Of a stretch of DNA of 64,000 nt, positions 1 to 11,303 are shown piece by piece (within the stretch, counting starts at the first letter, position 1; each line of letters starts with the position of its first letter). The stretch is from Solea solea (taxonomy: Eukaryota > Chordata > Actinopteri > Pleuronectiformes > Soleidae), in the NCBI RefSeq assembly GCF_958295425.1, contig NC_081145.1, positions 24,089,389 to 24,153,388 on the forward strand, in the 5' to 3' direction. A program made the position numbers and the translations under genes. The notes under the pieces are model-generated. The model did no database searches, was not told the DNA's origin, and saw only the letters and a list, made by a program, of their open reading frames with translations.

Positions 1-1654
1 GTGACATTTGAAAGGTCACCCCCCAGTGGGTTTGATAAGAGTGGCTATTTCAGAGACCATTCAGTGTATCTTTGGTTTGTTCTGCTCGGGTTGTGTTTAT
101 GATGACTGTTTAATTGCGTTCTCTCCACGACGGGGTGAGGTGGCCGGCGGGTTGTTTTTTTTTTCTTTTGCGGGGGATATAGCCACGGTGGCTTTGCCCT
201 CGCTGCCTGAGAGTCGCCAGTCTGCTGTAAACAAATGGCGGAGTTTTTTCCCTCTTACCTGTTCCATTTCAGTCATTCTGACAGGGTTGAGAGTGGAGCC
301 AGAGTCCCTGTCAGCCAAGAACAGCAGTGTGAACAGTTAACAGCCTCCTGCGCATGCACACACAACCAACAGCACAACCGTGTGCACTGCACATTGTCTA
401 CAAAGTGTTGTGCAGTAGGCTGTAAAAGACGAAGGACAAAAGTAAACCAAAACAACTCTCCAGTCGGCATTTGCACTCATCCTATTTTGACTATGTTGTC
501 GCTCACGTGTCCGTCTCGCCGTGTTATTATTCTGTCATGTTGCTTGACATTTTTAGCGGCAACTGCCCTAATGTGGACCATCGACCGCGAAGCATGGGGC
601 AGATGAAAGATTCAAAAAGTCCAACTGATACGCTTTTTGGCAGTCAATAATCTCTGCTATGTATTTTCTTATCAGTGAAAAAGAAAAAGAAAAAACAAGG
701 TATTTGATAAACAGCAGAATTTCTCCTTTTCATGTGCATTGGTCGTGTTTGATTGATAGCAGATGGCAGGATATGAAGTGTTTGGGGGAATATCCATATT
801 AGCATATGAGCAGACTAAAATGACAAAAACATAAAAAATTTACTTTTTGGTTATCCGGGTTTGTTATCAGAGCTGCCAAATTGGAGATAAAAGTATCTGA
901 GCTGTTTCTTCACTATAATGTATCTCATTATAAACTTGTTTCTTCATTTAAAGAGATTTGTATCCCTTATATTTGACTTTATTGATTGATTGTGAACATG
1001 GTCAGCACACTGTTGTCCTCCAAAGGTCCAATGTTCGCAGCTGGGATTGCAACTCCCTGTTCGCTGTTAACATCAAAGCTGTATCGCAGATCTCAGACTG
1101 CATGCCGAGGAGAGTGAGCAAAGTCTCAAACTATTTTACCGAAACAACCACATCTTTGTTCATAACAGTGGGATAATGGATGGATTAAATGACACTATTG
1201 TGTTCTTAAGAGCAGAAATAGCATTTCAGAGTGGCTTCACACCGTCTCTGTAAACAATGCACCTGCTTTTATCTCTCATTATCTTCATTTTACCAATTCT
1301 TTTCATCTATGTTACCGCTGACCTGAGTGTTTACCCACTTTTTATTTCCCTCTCCTCTCCTTTCGTCTCATGCCCACAGGCTCATTGCTGCATTTTTTTA
1401 ACTATATAATACATACTGCTCTGCTATCATAATTGGGAATCACTCCAAAAGGGCCTTCTTTGAATATTTGTCTCAGCATTTTAGATGCTTGCACACTTGA
1501 CTGCCTGCTGTGTTTATGTGCCATTGGTGGGGCTGAGGGTAAATGATGACAAGGTAGTGTCACTGCCTCTAATTATCTCATATGTAAAAACCTAAAACAC
1601 TGTAATTGGGGAAATCACAAGGTGTTAACAATGTGGTTCTCCTTTCTGTTGTAG
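1..1654 (+). other. 3' part of the cdh13 intron upstream of the first visible exon
   Basis: No exon, RNA gene or transposon could be supported here. Positions 120-240 are locally GC-richer (a GGCCGGCGGG stretch) and 480-600 contains several CpGs, but neither carries a splice-flanked frame resembling the cadherin-13 prodomain. The rest is AT-rich intron leading into the pyrimidine tract before 1655. Confidence 0.75.
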
Positions 1655-1768
1655 AATATCCTGGGTCTTGGCCAGACGCGGCCATACAGACACAAGAGAG
1701 CCTTGCTGGTCCCTCCTATGATCGTAACTGAGAACCAGAGAGCTCCCTTTCCTCGAATCATTGGCAGG
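1655..1768 (+). CDS. cdh13: cdh13 internal exon: prodomain end, furin site, start of EC1
   Basis: Internal exon of T-cadherin, a GPI-anchored atypical cadherin that mediates weak homophilic contact and binds adiponectin and LDL in vertebrates. The acceptor is a pyrimidine tract ending TTGTAG, and the donor is a perfect GTAAGT. The exon is 114 nt, exactly 38 codons, phase 0 on both sides. It encodes the prodomain tail, then YRHKR (a furin-type R-X-K-R site), then the mature N-terminus ALLVPPMIVTENQRAPFPR. The VTENQRAPFPR stretch resembles IPENQRQPFPR of mammalian cadherin-13, and its Glu is the expected first calcium ligand of EC1. There is no Trp near the mature N-terminus, unlike classical cadherins, which fits the T-cadherin X-dimer mode. 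The reading frame runs on into the intron until a stop after 1924, but the strong donor decides the end. Upstream prodomain exons are outside the window. Confidence 0.92.
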
Positions 1769-1870
1769 GTAAGTTGCACATGTTTTTTTTATCTCATCAA
1801 TCATGTAGGTGGGTTTAGTTATTCAGGGGAACCAAGGTCTGTTCAGAACATGAAAAACATTATTATTGTC

Positions 1871-1892
1871 ATTATTATTATTATTATTATTA
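1871..1892. repeat. (ATT)n microsatellite
   Basis: About seven uninterrupted ATT units roughly 100 bp into intron A. Confidence 0.9.
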
Positions 1893-4800
1893 GCAGAAGT
1901 AGCGTTGTTGTTTTACTGGTCTAAAATCCCTATGCATTTCATCAAATGAATTACAGAAGAAGACATTTTTCCACATTCCTCTGCACCGAGATAAAAAAAA
2001 TGCAAAGAAATTTCACCCGAGTTGATGATGGCTTATCTTTGACAGCATGCAGTTAATGTACTCAAATAACTATAATAACACCCTGCAAGAAACACAAATT
2101 GACATGCATGATTAAATTTGAACTTGTGAATTTAAATATGTCAGTCTCATTTAGGAGATGGAGAAAAAAATGCCATCATGATGTCAGCTGTTGGGGGGAG
2201 GAGACGTGCCTTTTAATATAATCAGACTAAAACATGTCTGCATGTGAGATACGGATCATCTCGTGGACTTACTTTGCTGCATTATTATTTTGTTTTTGAG
2301 TCAAGATTATCTTTCATCACAGAGACGAAGCAGATGTGATGTGTAGTTATTAGAAATGTTCTTATGGTTTTGTTGCACTTGGTTTGTTGTCATTAAAAGA
2401 AGAGTGCTCAGTTGTGCTTTGTGCACTATTTAACTGTCATGAGTAAAAGCCAGCACAAAGCTTCCATTACTGGCCTCTTGTTAGAAGAGTAAAAAGACAC
2501 AAGAAGGTTCTTCGTATTTGATTTATCTATCACACACAGTCTTTGTTTTTGTATTTGGGATGCAGTAGATCTCACTGTCAGCTACTAAGCTTAAATATAA
2601 CTTATACAGCTGACAGAAATGCACGTACATATTAATGCAGGTGATGAGTTCAAGGCTGGTAAAGGTTAACTGTCAGCCAAAGCTTGTGTATGAGAACTGC
2701 AAACTGCAAAGCATAGATTTAAGATAATTGGAGCATAATGGCTGTTTTTGGTGTAACAGTTCTTATCTGGAGATTGGTGGATACAGTCAATGACTGAGAG
2801 GAAAGCTGTTTAGAAAGCTCTTCCAATCAGAAAATAAAACTAAACAAATCACGTTTCAGATAAATTAGGATCAGGATTAGGTCAGTCAGTAATTAGGACC
2901 AAAACATAACAAAAATATGATCCGTTTAATATCATGTGCTTAAATCTGCCACAGCAGCAATGATTCACCACTACGGGGGCAGCAAACAAAGTGCTAAACC
3001 ATTACAATTCAATTACAGATAGACACAGTTGGACACTCTTCTCCATTTTTTTCACATAACTTGTCAAAATGTGTCTTGCTAATAATGTCCGTCTGACCTT
3101 GAGAGGACATGTACAGTAAGAATCATTTGTAAATCTGTGGTTAGTTCTATTTTTTACTAATAGGGCAATAAGCCCGTGAACAGAAAATCATCGGCAGCGT
3201 CACATACCATTAAACACACAATCGGTGAACAGATGTCTATAATTTTGGCGCCAGCTCGAACTAATGTGTCAGTATATCCATATAATTTACATTTACATAA
3301 CACAAGAGAATATTTGCAGAGCCAAGTCTCCGTTGCAATATGCAAATGATTTGCTATTGCTCATAAATGTGAAACAAGTCGTTTGATTCACAATTTATTT
3401 TTTTTATATTTTCCAATTATTTTGTCCAATTTGCTGTAACACAGAAAGTGAGCATTTTTAATCACCATGGTTATATGCAGCCAGGTTGAAGGAGAGACAT
3501 CCTATCCCCCCCAAAGAGGAACGTCAAATCTCAGTGTGCATATAGGTAATAAATAAAACCTGTCATCACGTTTGTCTTGAAATCACTGAGAAGACAGTGT
3601 TGACATCGAGAGGAGGACAGAAAGAGAGCACTGCACACCTGTGGTGGCTGATACTGTGATTACACTAAATAAATAAGGCACTTTAAACTTTAAAACCCTC
3701 TCTGAGTGCCTTAAATAGGATTTCTTTTTGTGGCATAAAGTGCAAAGTGTTGTCCCAAGAGCACGACTTGGAGGCTGATGTGAAAATGAAAGCGTGTGCA
3801 CATACAATTCAAAGTAGGCAAACAACACAAGAATTACATACAAAGAGCAGAGTGATAGGGAAGAAAAGGGGCTGATTTGCAAAAACAACCTTACACAATG
3901 GAAACAACCAAAACAAGCAAAAACTGTGTTTGACATCACAGCCACCAAATGGCCTAATGCCAAGATTAGTTGCAGAAATACATACATACCCTCCACGTGT
4001 TTTTCCTCCACTGTATAAAAAAAATACCCCCAGCAATCCTTATGCTTGAATTTCATTTTGGAATGGAAGCCAACATCACAGGGAGCCAAATCTCTCATGT
4101 AAAGCACTGAATGTGTTGCTGTGGCGCTGCATTGCTATAGTATGCCTGCTATATCCCTTATAGTATCCCTTAGTGTGTTAATACTGACTGTTAACACCCA
4201 ACTGTAACAACATCACACTTTAGGTGGTTAGTGCTTAATTCTCCCCCCTCAGACATATCAGTGAAACTCATAATCTGACATTTAGATATTAGTAAAAATA
4301 ATGTTTGCATTCAATTAAAGACGTTGCTCTCCGTCAATCAAGTTTGTTGGGAACCAGTTAAAGATGTTGGTTTAATGTTGAATGAAAGTTTGTGACAAGT
4401 AGAACTTTTTTCCTTATTGTAGAATAGGGAAAAAATGCATTAATCTACAGCATCACTTTTTGACATCCAATTTCATCCTGTGCTGTTTTATCAGCCCTGC
4501 TGTAATTAGGCCTCCCGGTGGACACTGAAAGCCGTGACATTACTGCTTGCATTACTGCAAAAGGTGTGAAACTCACTTGTGTGTTTTTCAAGATATAATT
4601 TTGTCATATTATTCGAGCTTTCAACAAAGGGGTATTTGCACTTTTGCTTCAATTTCCTCCAAAGCATATTACCAAAAGGATTTATTCATTGTTTTAAGTA
4701 ATGAAAGATTTCAGTTGTCCAACTCAATCAGTGCGGTAAAGGCCACACTGTGATGTGACACTGCCTAATATTGAAATGGCAGGTTCTGAATGGTGCATGT

Positions 4801-4980
4801 TGTTTATTCTCCAACCAAGTCCCTGGAAAGAAAGGTGCTGTTGGTACAGAGGGTAAAACCATATAATTTATCTTGGAACAAAAGCATAATCTATACCCAA
4901 CCAATGGTTCTGTTCCAATCCAGGTGCTGCCTCCTTTGGCGAATGTGGGCAATGCATCTAATGGAAGTGATGGTCTACAT

Positions 4981-5193
4981 TAGTGTTTCCCAACCCTGGT
5001 CCTCAGGGAACACTGCCCTGCATGTTTTAGATGTTGCCCTGCTCTAACACATCGGATTGAGATGAACAGCTCGTTATCAGGCTTCTGCAGAGCTTGGTGA
5101 CGAGCTGACCATTTGAATCAGGTGTGTTGGAGCAAGGCAACATCTACAACATGCAGGGCAGTGTTCCCTGAGGACCAGGGTTGGGAAACACTG
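4981..5193. mobile_element. Complete hAT-type miniature element (MITE), 213 bp
   Basis: The element is a near-complete long inverted repeat. The left arm starts TAGTGTTTCCCAACCCTGG and the right arm ends with CCAGGGTTGGGAAACACTG, its reverse complement apart from the first base. Arms of about 90 bp include the internal words CTGCCCTGCATG and CATGCAGGGCAG. It is flanked on both sides by GTCTACAT (4973-4980 and 5194-5201), a perfect 8-bp target-site duplication as made by hAT transposases. Terminal CAGTG is also typical of hAT ends. It has no coding capacity and so was mobilised by a transposase encoded elsewhere. I recognise it as a non-autonomous family widespread in percomorph fish but cannot give its library name. 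Confidence 0.85.
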
Positions 5194-5365
5194 GTCTACA
5201 TAACTGTATAGACCTTGGATGCCAAACTGAAATGAGATAGTCCAGTCTAGAGAGGATTTGTAGCATTACAGGCTTCTCCCATCCATACTGGTGTCACATA
5301 GCATACAGTAGGTGCTACAGATAGACAGGATACAGATCGCTGCAGAGTAAGGCCCCATTTTTTCT

Positions 5366-5480
5366 TAAAGGTCCAATGTGTAAGAATTGGTACAGACTGT
5401 AGGAATCCTCCAATCACGCCACCCATTCCCAAGCATGTCAGGGAACTGGTGGCCTTTTGCATATAGCAACAACAACTTTA
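5366..5480 (+). repeat. Fragment of a teleost dispersed repeat (GGTCCAATGTGTAA end)
   Basis: AAAGGTCCAATGTGTAAGAA is the terminal word of a common fish miniature element. The same end appears in reverse orientation near 59730-59755. Only the terminal part is recognisable and the 3' limit is a guess. Confidence 0.4.
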
Positions 5481-5771
5481 ATATTCTTTAAGAATTATTT
5501 CTGCCCTTCCACTCTTCCTGCTGTCGTTTAACAATTTAAAGCAATCATACACTTACTGTATACAAAAATACATATATTTAATCACTTCCAATAAACCTTC
5601 CCAAATCTTATGCAGTGGATCTTCAACATGTTTACAAGAGTTGGTAACTGGTTCTGATAAAAAGTAAAGTAAAGTAAGGCAATCTGTGTTTGGTTGATTA
5701 TGTCTTTGTTGTAACAATGCTTCTAGGCAATACATCTTATACTGTTGACAAGTCTGTTTATGTCCATTTCA

Positions 5772-6405
5772 AATGGTGCCAGATATGTAAGGAAAATCCA
5801 TTTGTGAGATGAGCAGAAAAGTTTTTCTCGTCCAATGCCAGACAGCTTATTCAGCTATTGACTCTTGTTTGGAGCTTCTGGTACACCAGGTGCTGAAAAT
5901 CAGGTGGGATGAGATTATGTAACTAGTGGCAATCCCATAGCTCTACAGGCTGAGACCGAACTCTATCCTCCAAGATGAAAAAGCTCGCCCCCACAGAGCA
6001 GTGCTTATCAGAGACTACCTCTAGAATTTGGGAGTGGAGAGGATGACCTCAACCCCATTGAACACCTGTGGGATCAGCTTGGGCGTGCCGTTCCTGTGTG
6101 ACCAGCACAACCACATTGGCTGACTTGCGACTAATGCCGGGTGAAGAATGGATGCCATCCCACAGCAGTGTGTGACCAAACATGAGTAGGAGGTGCCAGG
6201 CTGCTGTGGCTGTGTATGGTTCAATGGTTTGTTCATTGTATAAATTGTTAAATTTCCAACATTATGTCTTCTTTCTTCAGACAATGATCCAATCCAATAA
6301 ACAACACCAAACAAGAGTCAATAGCAGAATAAACTGTTTGGCATTGGCAGAGAAAAGTTTTTCAACAACGCAACAAATGCATTTTCCTTACAAATGTCCA
6401 CCATT
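5772..6405 (+). mobile_element. Internally deleted Tc1-like transposon
   Basis: Inverted repeats of about 100 bp bound this segment. The left arm (5772-5872, starting AATGGTG and including CCAATGCCAGACAG, ending GACTCTTGTTT) pairs with the right arm (6307-6405, AACAAGAGTC, CTGTTTGGCATTGG, TTTTCC and finally CCACCATT). Between them a decayed transposase remnant reads DLNPIEHLWDQLGRA near 6046-6096. That is the C-terminal part of the catalytic DD(E/D) region of Tc1/mariner transposases, normally preceded by SP. The body is about 0.6 kb rather than the usual 1.3 to 1.6 kb, so most of the transposase gene is missing and the remainder is interrupted. Exact ends and the TA duplication are blurred by mutation. 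Confidence 0.75.
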
Positions 6406-6979
6406 ACCTCTTTAATAAAAAACACTTATCACTAGCCTACAGTGAATCCTCTGGGAAAGATCCACCCATTGGTTCCTTCATTGCTAGGGAATGAAAGAAC
6501 ATATTTGTTGGCAACATTCATTGCACCAGTGGGACAGTCAAGTCACAGTGATGTGGTGCCATCATCCTGGCCGCCTGAATTGAGACACAACTACTGCAGA
6601 TCCTGAGCAAGGCCCTACATTTTGTTGCACCCCATTTTACAAAGCTTCTCTATCTGTACATGACAAACAGCTTTGTTCTATAGGCAACACTGGTGTCTAA
6701 GACATCAACCACATTATCCCAGTGCCTTGAGACTAAAATAAAAGAAAGATATCCCATACTGAGCTCTGCACATAATAGATGATTGTACCCTGAAGGCCAT
6801 GACCACAGCCCAGAGTGTGGGCCCTCAGCTCATACCCGCACTCTAGTCAGCATGATCCCTGCGAAGCAGCTAGAGGCTATGGAGGTATCAATTTGGTGTT
6901 ATTGGTGTTGCTGGATGAAGCTGGTGTGCTTGTATAAAACATCAAGGTCATATGTTTGTTGCGGCAGTGCAATCCACAG

Positions 6980-6980
<1 letters not shown>

Positions 6981-7019
<39 letters not shown>

Positions 7020-7022
7020 GTG
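6981..7022. repeat. (TG)n microsatellite
   Basis: About 20 TG units with a single GC interruption near the 3' end. Alternating purine-pyrimidine, so Z-DNA capable. Confidence 0.95.
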
Positions 7023-9859
7023 CAGAATTCTCCCTCATTGACCTGCAGGAAGATAACAAAGACAGCACATAGGTTTGTTCCATAGAAGACAAGAAAAATA
7101 AGAAAATGAGTGTTATACTGTGCTCTAGATCTGCTCCAGAGTGCCGTCTAATGGATACAGCCACTGCAATAGTTTTACACATTCATGTGACAAATTGGAA
7201 GCACTCTGCTCACATGACATGAGCTATTTTTCGTTTCTCATACTCCACTGTGGTCCCATCACTGTCCATGTCTTTAAACCATTCCTACTTTCTCCCACTT
7301 TTCAGTGGCAAATTCCCTCCATACTTCTCTCATACCTTTATCTCTTTACCCATCTTCTCTACCTCCACACTCAGATTAGCATGAGAAGGCAGACTAATGT
7401 GGGCTATTTTACCCAATATAAGCTTATATGTTGACGACTTGGTGAAATTGATTTTCCACACCAGTGGCTTTTTCTATTCTTATGCATCATACCTCTTTCA
7501 TATGGCAGGCGCTCATTTTTTAGGCTTCCTCCTTTGCTCTGGGAGATAAGCAGTCGCAAAGAAGGCTGATGGGATTGCATGTGCTGCTATTTGACATGTA
7601 TGACAGTGTGCGTCCGTGCACATGTGCAGTATGTGCTTGCATGTAAGTGTTCGAGTTGGTCGGCTGTCAGAGGGACTCACAGGGGAAGGGTAAGAGCCTT
7701 GTTGTTTATGTCACACCTCTTGCGATCTGTGGAATTGTTTTGATACAGAGGTGTCCCCCTCCCGCCTTCTCTTGAGGGACTATAAACAGCTCACAAGAAC
7801 TCACACAGCAGCCAGAGCATGAGCGTGCAATGCAATTGATTTTCTTAAGTGTTTCCCTTAATATGTGCCACTTCAGCCACTGCTGGTGGGACCATTTTTT
7901 TTAGACTGCTCAAGTATTCGGGAAGATAAATCAGTCATACCTGAAGAAGTGCAAAGGTTTATTTCTGAAGCTTTGTTGCTCATGTGTGGGATTAAGTGTG
8001 ATTCAGGCACAATTTTCGAGTGGGACCAGACGATGGATCACATTTATTTTTTTCCCCCTTAAGTGTTATACCATTCGCTGTTTCACTAAACTAAATCTGA
8101 CCTTACATACATTACATGATTGAGGCCACTATGGATCTATTAGAATTGATTACTGTAAGATGCCTCCTTCAAAGTTGCTAAGGATGCTCCTGAAAAAAGC
8201 TTCCATGCCCCTCTCTAGCTGTTTGCTAACGTTGTGTCAACTGCTTACAGAAAATGTCATCGATATAAGTGTCTTTCATTGATACAGCTCATAGAGATTT
8301 TAAAAATATGTCAAATGTCCTGCAATACTTGGTAACAAGAGTGAAATTTGCAACATTGATTGTCATTGGTTGTTGAACAACAATAAAAACATGTCAGTGT
8401 TCACATGAAAGACTCCCTGTCCGTGCTGCACAGGAGTTGCCAGTTATTCATCTTCTTCACCTCAGGGTCCAGCTCACGAACACAACACCTCTGCCTTGAC
8501 ATGACATTTCCAATAAAGTGGTGTTGGTTGGAGGAATGAGGGCTTGGTTTGGTTATAGCCTCAGCTCACATATTACAGAAGAAACCTGTGTCTTTGTTTC
8601 AGCACAAAGTACATGATTGTCTTGACCTGTCAGCCTACAGCCTTCTCCTGTCTTGTTGCCCCACCAGGTGTCTGTCAGCTGTTGCACCTTATTCTTCTTC
8701 CTCTACCCCCAACAACTTTGTCTATCATTGATTCCTTCTGCTGCTCCTCTTCTCAAAAGAGGCAGCCCTTCAATACACAGGTTCTATCAGAGCCTCCAAA
8801 ACTGGATGTGAATTGTGGTGTGAGAGATGTTAGCATTAGAAAGCAGACAGCCTGCAGGCCTTATCATTTTGTCTAACTGATTCCTTTAATTGTCTCAGGA
8901 AGACCGGAAAGTTCCTGTCTGTTTCTCTCCGTCTGCCTTTCAGTATGTTAATCATGCCAGTTTCTGCCTGTTGTTCGCTCTTGGTGAGTTGAAACCCACA
9001 GACGTACATTCTAATTCCTGTCTGTACCCCCAGACACATCGAACAGATGTGAAATCCATTTAGATGAGAAAAGCCTAAAAAACAACAAGAGAAAGGGAAA
9101 AAAAGAAAAGGAGAGGGAAAAAAAAACAGATTTTCCGGTTGTAAACTGCCCAAGAGATGCAAGTAATGAGGTAATGATTAGCAGAGGCCCGGCTAACCAA
9201 TCAAAGTCAGTTAATTAGCACCATTGTTTTCCCATCATCCTGTGTTCAGGACTCGGTCAGTTCCCAGCTGTCCATGTCTTGACCGAGGCGTTCCACCTCA
9301 CCTCAGCCCTCTATTCCTCTCATCAGCCGGCTGGAGTGGCAAGTTAATCAGGCAGGAGTACTGATTCCAAACCTGGCACCGCTTGTACGCTCTGACACGC
9401 ACAAAGAACGACACACTTATTCACAAGCACAATCAGACCACGACTATCACCTTTCCAACACGGTCTAGTGCCGGAAATCCTTTCATGGCCAGTGATTGTC
9501 ATTCACAGCTGGTTACATGACCTTGATAGGAAAAAACAAAAGCACCACTTAGGGATAATACTATACTGTATTTTCTTCCAACCACAATTCACATCTAATC
9601 CTAAACTCGAGCAGAGCCTCAGATGTGAGGTTCTGCTTCATTTATGCTTGGCTTTTGTCTCTATGAGGGCGACTGGTCCTGACAATCTTAATGTATACGC
9701 CAGATACTGAGGCAACAAAAAACACACACTCACATTCTCGCACAGCATTCTGACTGAGGACACTCATAGACGCATGATGCATTCCCTTGCCCCTTATCCT
9801 AACATCTACCATCACGACTAAATGCCTCACCCTTAACCTGAACCCAATCGCTCCCTATG

Positions 9860-10300
9860 GCTTTTTGGTCCTCACAAGTTGAATTCCATTGATTTGGACA
9901 GCCTAAACAAAGAGGGGACATGCCTGACCAAGCAACACACCAGCTCTTGAGCTTCTGAAGCTCAATGCACCGATGGAGACCAGTGCACCAGACTCGCTGT
10001 GTTGAGTATAAACCAAGCTTGTGATGGATTCACATGTGGATCAGCATTAAACTTAACAAACATTGGGGGGTTAAAGTTATCCCTAACTAAGTTATCCCTA
10101 ACCTAAAGTTAGTTATCCCTAACTTTAACCCTCACCAGCTAATGCCTAAACCTTAACCCAGCCACAATCCGAGTCTAAACGAGCCCTAAACTTAACCAAT
10201 TCCTCAGAAATGCTGCCTCATTAGAATCAGATTTCGGTCCCTGAGGACTACTAGTTGTGATGAAGGTCAGTGTTTATGTCAGAAAAGGTCCTAAAGGGGT
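9860..10300 (-). repeat. Dispersed repeat, minus-strand copy
   Basis: The reverse complement resembles the repeat at 63547-63975. Shared words include ACATAAACACTGACCTT, AGTAGTCCTCA, CTAATGAGGNAGAA and CTTTGTTTAGGCTGTC, in the same order. It has an extra block at 9916-10071 that the 63-kb copy lacks, and a short tandem section at 10075-10128 with three GTTATCCCTAAC units. Its outer side runs into a CA tract. The family resembles GGTCCTCA/AGGACC-containing fish repeats often linked to CA microsatellites. I do not know its class. Confidence 0.6.
9916..10071 (-). repeat. Local inverted duplication, copy 1
   Basis: The reverse complement of this block matches 11187-11303 almost base for base over several long runs, for example GAGTCTGGTGCACTGGTCTC and AAGTTTAATGCTGATCC. 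Relative to copy 2 it has two extra segments, of about 21 and 16 bp. The block interrupts the dispersed repeat at 9860-10300. Confidence 0.85.
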
Positions 10301-10318
10301 AAGAAGTACTTGCACACT

Positions 10319-10334
10319 CACACACACACACACA
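10319..10334. repeat. Short (CA)n tract
   Basis: Eight CA units, directly following the dispersed repeat. Confidence 0.85.
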
Positions 10335-11186
10335 GTGCAAATCTCCCCAAGGACATGGGGTGCGCATGTGTCTGTGTCGTGTGTTTGTACAGCATTTGCA
10401 TGGTAATGATTTGTTGTGATGGTGTTTGTTTTTGGACCAGGTTTGCACTTTCTTCTGCCTGACACAGCAGTCCTGATTCTGACACAGAACAACAAACAAA
10501 CCAAAAAAAACAAACAAGCAATCTACTGTACGTTTACCTACATAGGTTTTCTGATTAAATATGTCTATGTGTGTTCAATATTTGTACACACATGCAATGA
10601 TTTCTGCTGGTTTTCATTTGGTCCCACTCCCCTCGCTCTTGACATGAACACAGACAGCAGGAGGTGTTAAAAAGGATTTAATGCACACAAACCAACACAC
10701 CTACGCAAAGGCAAACAGCACAGATCAACTGTTGTTGCTGTTTATGCTCTCGATGTGCTCAGAGATGTTTGGCGTTGCGGAGCTGCACCACACCTCCTGT
10801 CATCTTCCCACCCTATCATGAGCACCATAGTCTTTCATGTCTGCTTGACTGGTAATGAGAACTGATAGAAAGAGGTGAGATTCTCCCATCCGTCCTCTCA
10901 TGCACACAGAGGGAGACGGATTCAGCGGAGACAAAAGCCACTGGGTGTACGTTTCCCGGCAAGCATGTGTGCAAGTTGAAATGTATGTTTATGTGCAGTG
11001 CAGATTACCACACTTGTGCCCCACAGACACATCTCCTAATCACACTTAACTTCTCCTGACACTTCAGTTCTTCAGGTAAAGTTTCTGTGTCTTCATCAGC
11101 AAATGCATCCCTCTCTCGCACTTACTTACTACGTCGCCCTCCCACACTTTCTCTCTCATTTTACATCCCCACACCACACTTTTTTT

Positions 11187-11303
11187 CCCCCAATGTTTTT
11201 AAGTTTAATGCTGATCCTTGGTTTATACTCAACACAGCGAGTCTGGTGCACTGGTCTCCACCGGTGCATTGAGCTTCAGTGCGTTGCTTGTTCAGGCATG
11301 TCC
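11187..11303 (+). repeat. Local inverted duplication, copy 2
   Basis: Opposite-orientation partner of 9916-10071, about 1.1 kb away. Similarity runs from CCCCCAATGTTTTTAAG through GGTTTATACTCAACACAGCG to TTCAGGCATGTCC. It lacks two short internal segments found in copy 1. Confidence 0.85.

Noticed and set aside
120..240. CpG-island promoter
   Set aside because: The GC-rich stretch is short and mixed with T runs, lies in an internal intron, and has no following exon with a start codon.
1703..1924. 73-codon frame as an independent protein
   Set aside because: Its first 22 codons are the cdh13 exon. The remainder runs past a perfect GTAAGT donor into an ATT repeat.
3583..4107. 174-codon minus-strand open frame, the longest in the window
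   Set aside because: Low-complexity hydrophobic and Ser/Leu-rich translation with no recognisable domain, no splice context and no promoter. Chance frame in intron A.
10075..10128. TAGGGATAAC-like words recalling the start of a homing-endonuclease site
   Set aside because: Only about ten of eighteen bases match, and the words recur as part of a degenerate GTTAGGG-type repeat, also at 63907. No endonuclease gene is present.
10075..10200. CCCTAA/TTAGGG-like telomeric remnant
   Set aside because: The units are irregular (GTTATCCCTAAC, CTAACCTAAAG) and belong to the dispersed repeat. No run of true TTAGGG units.
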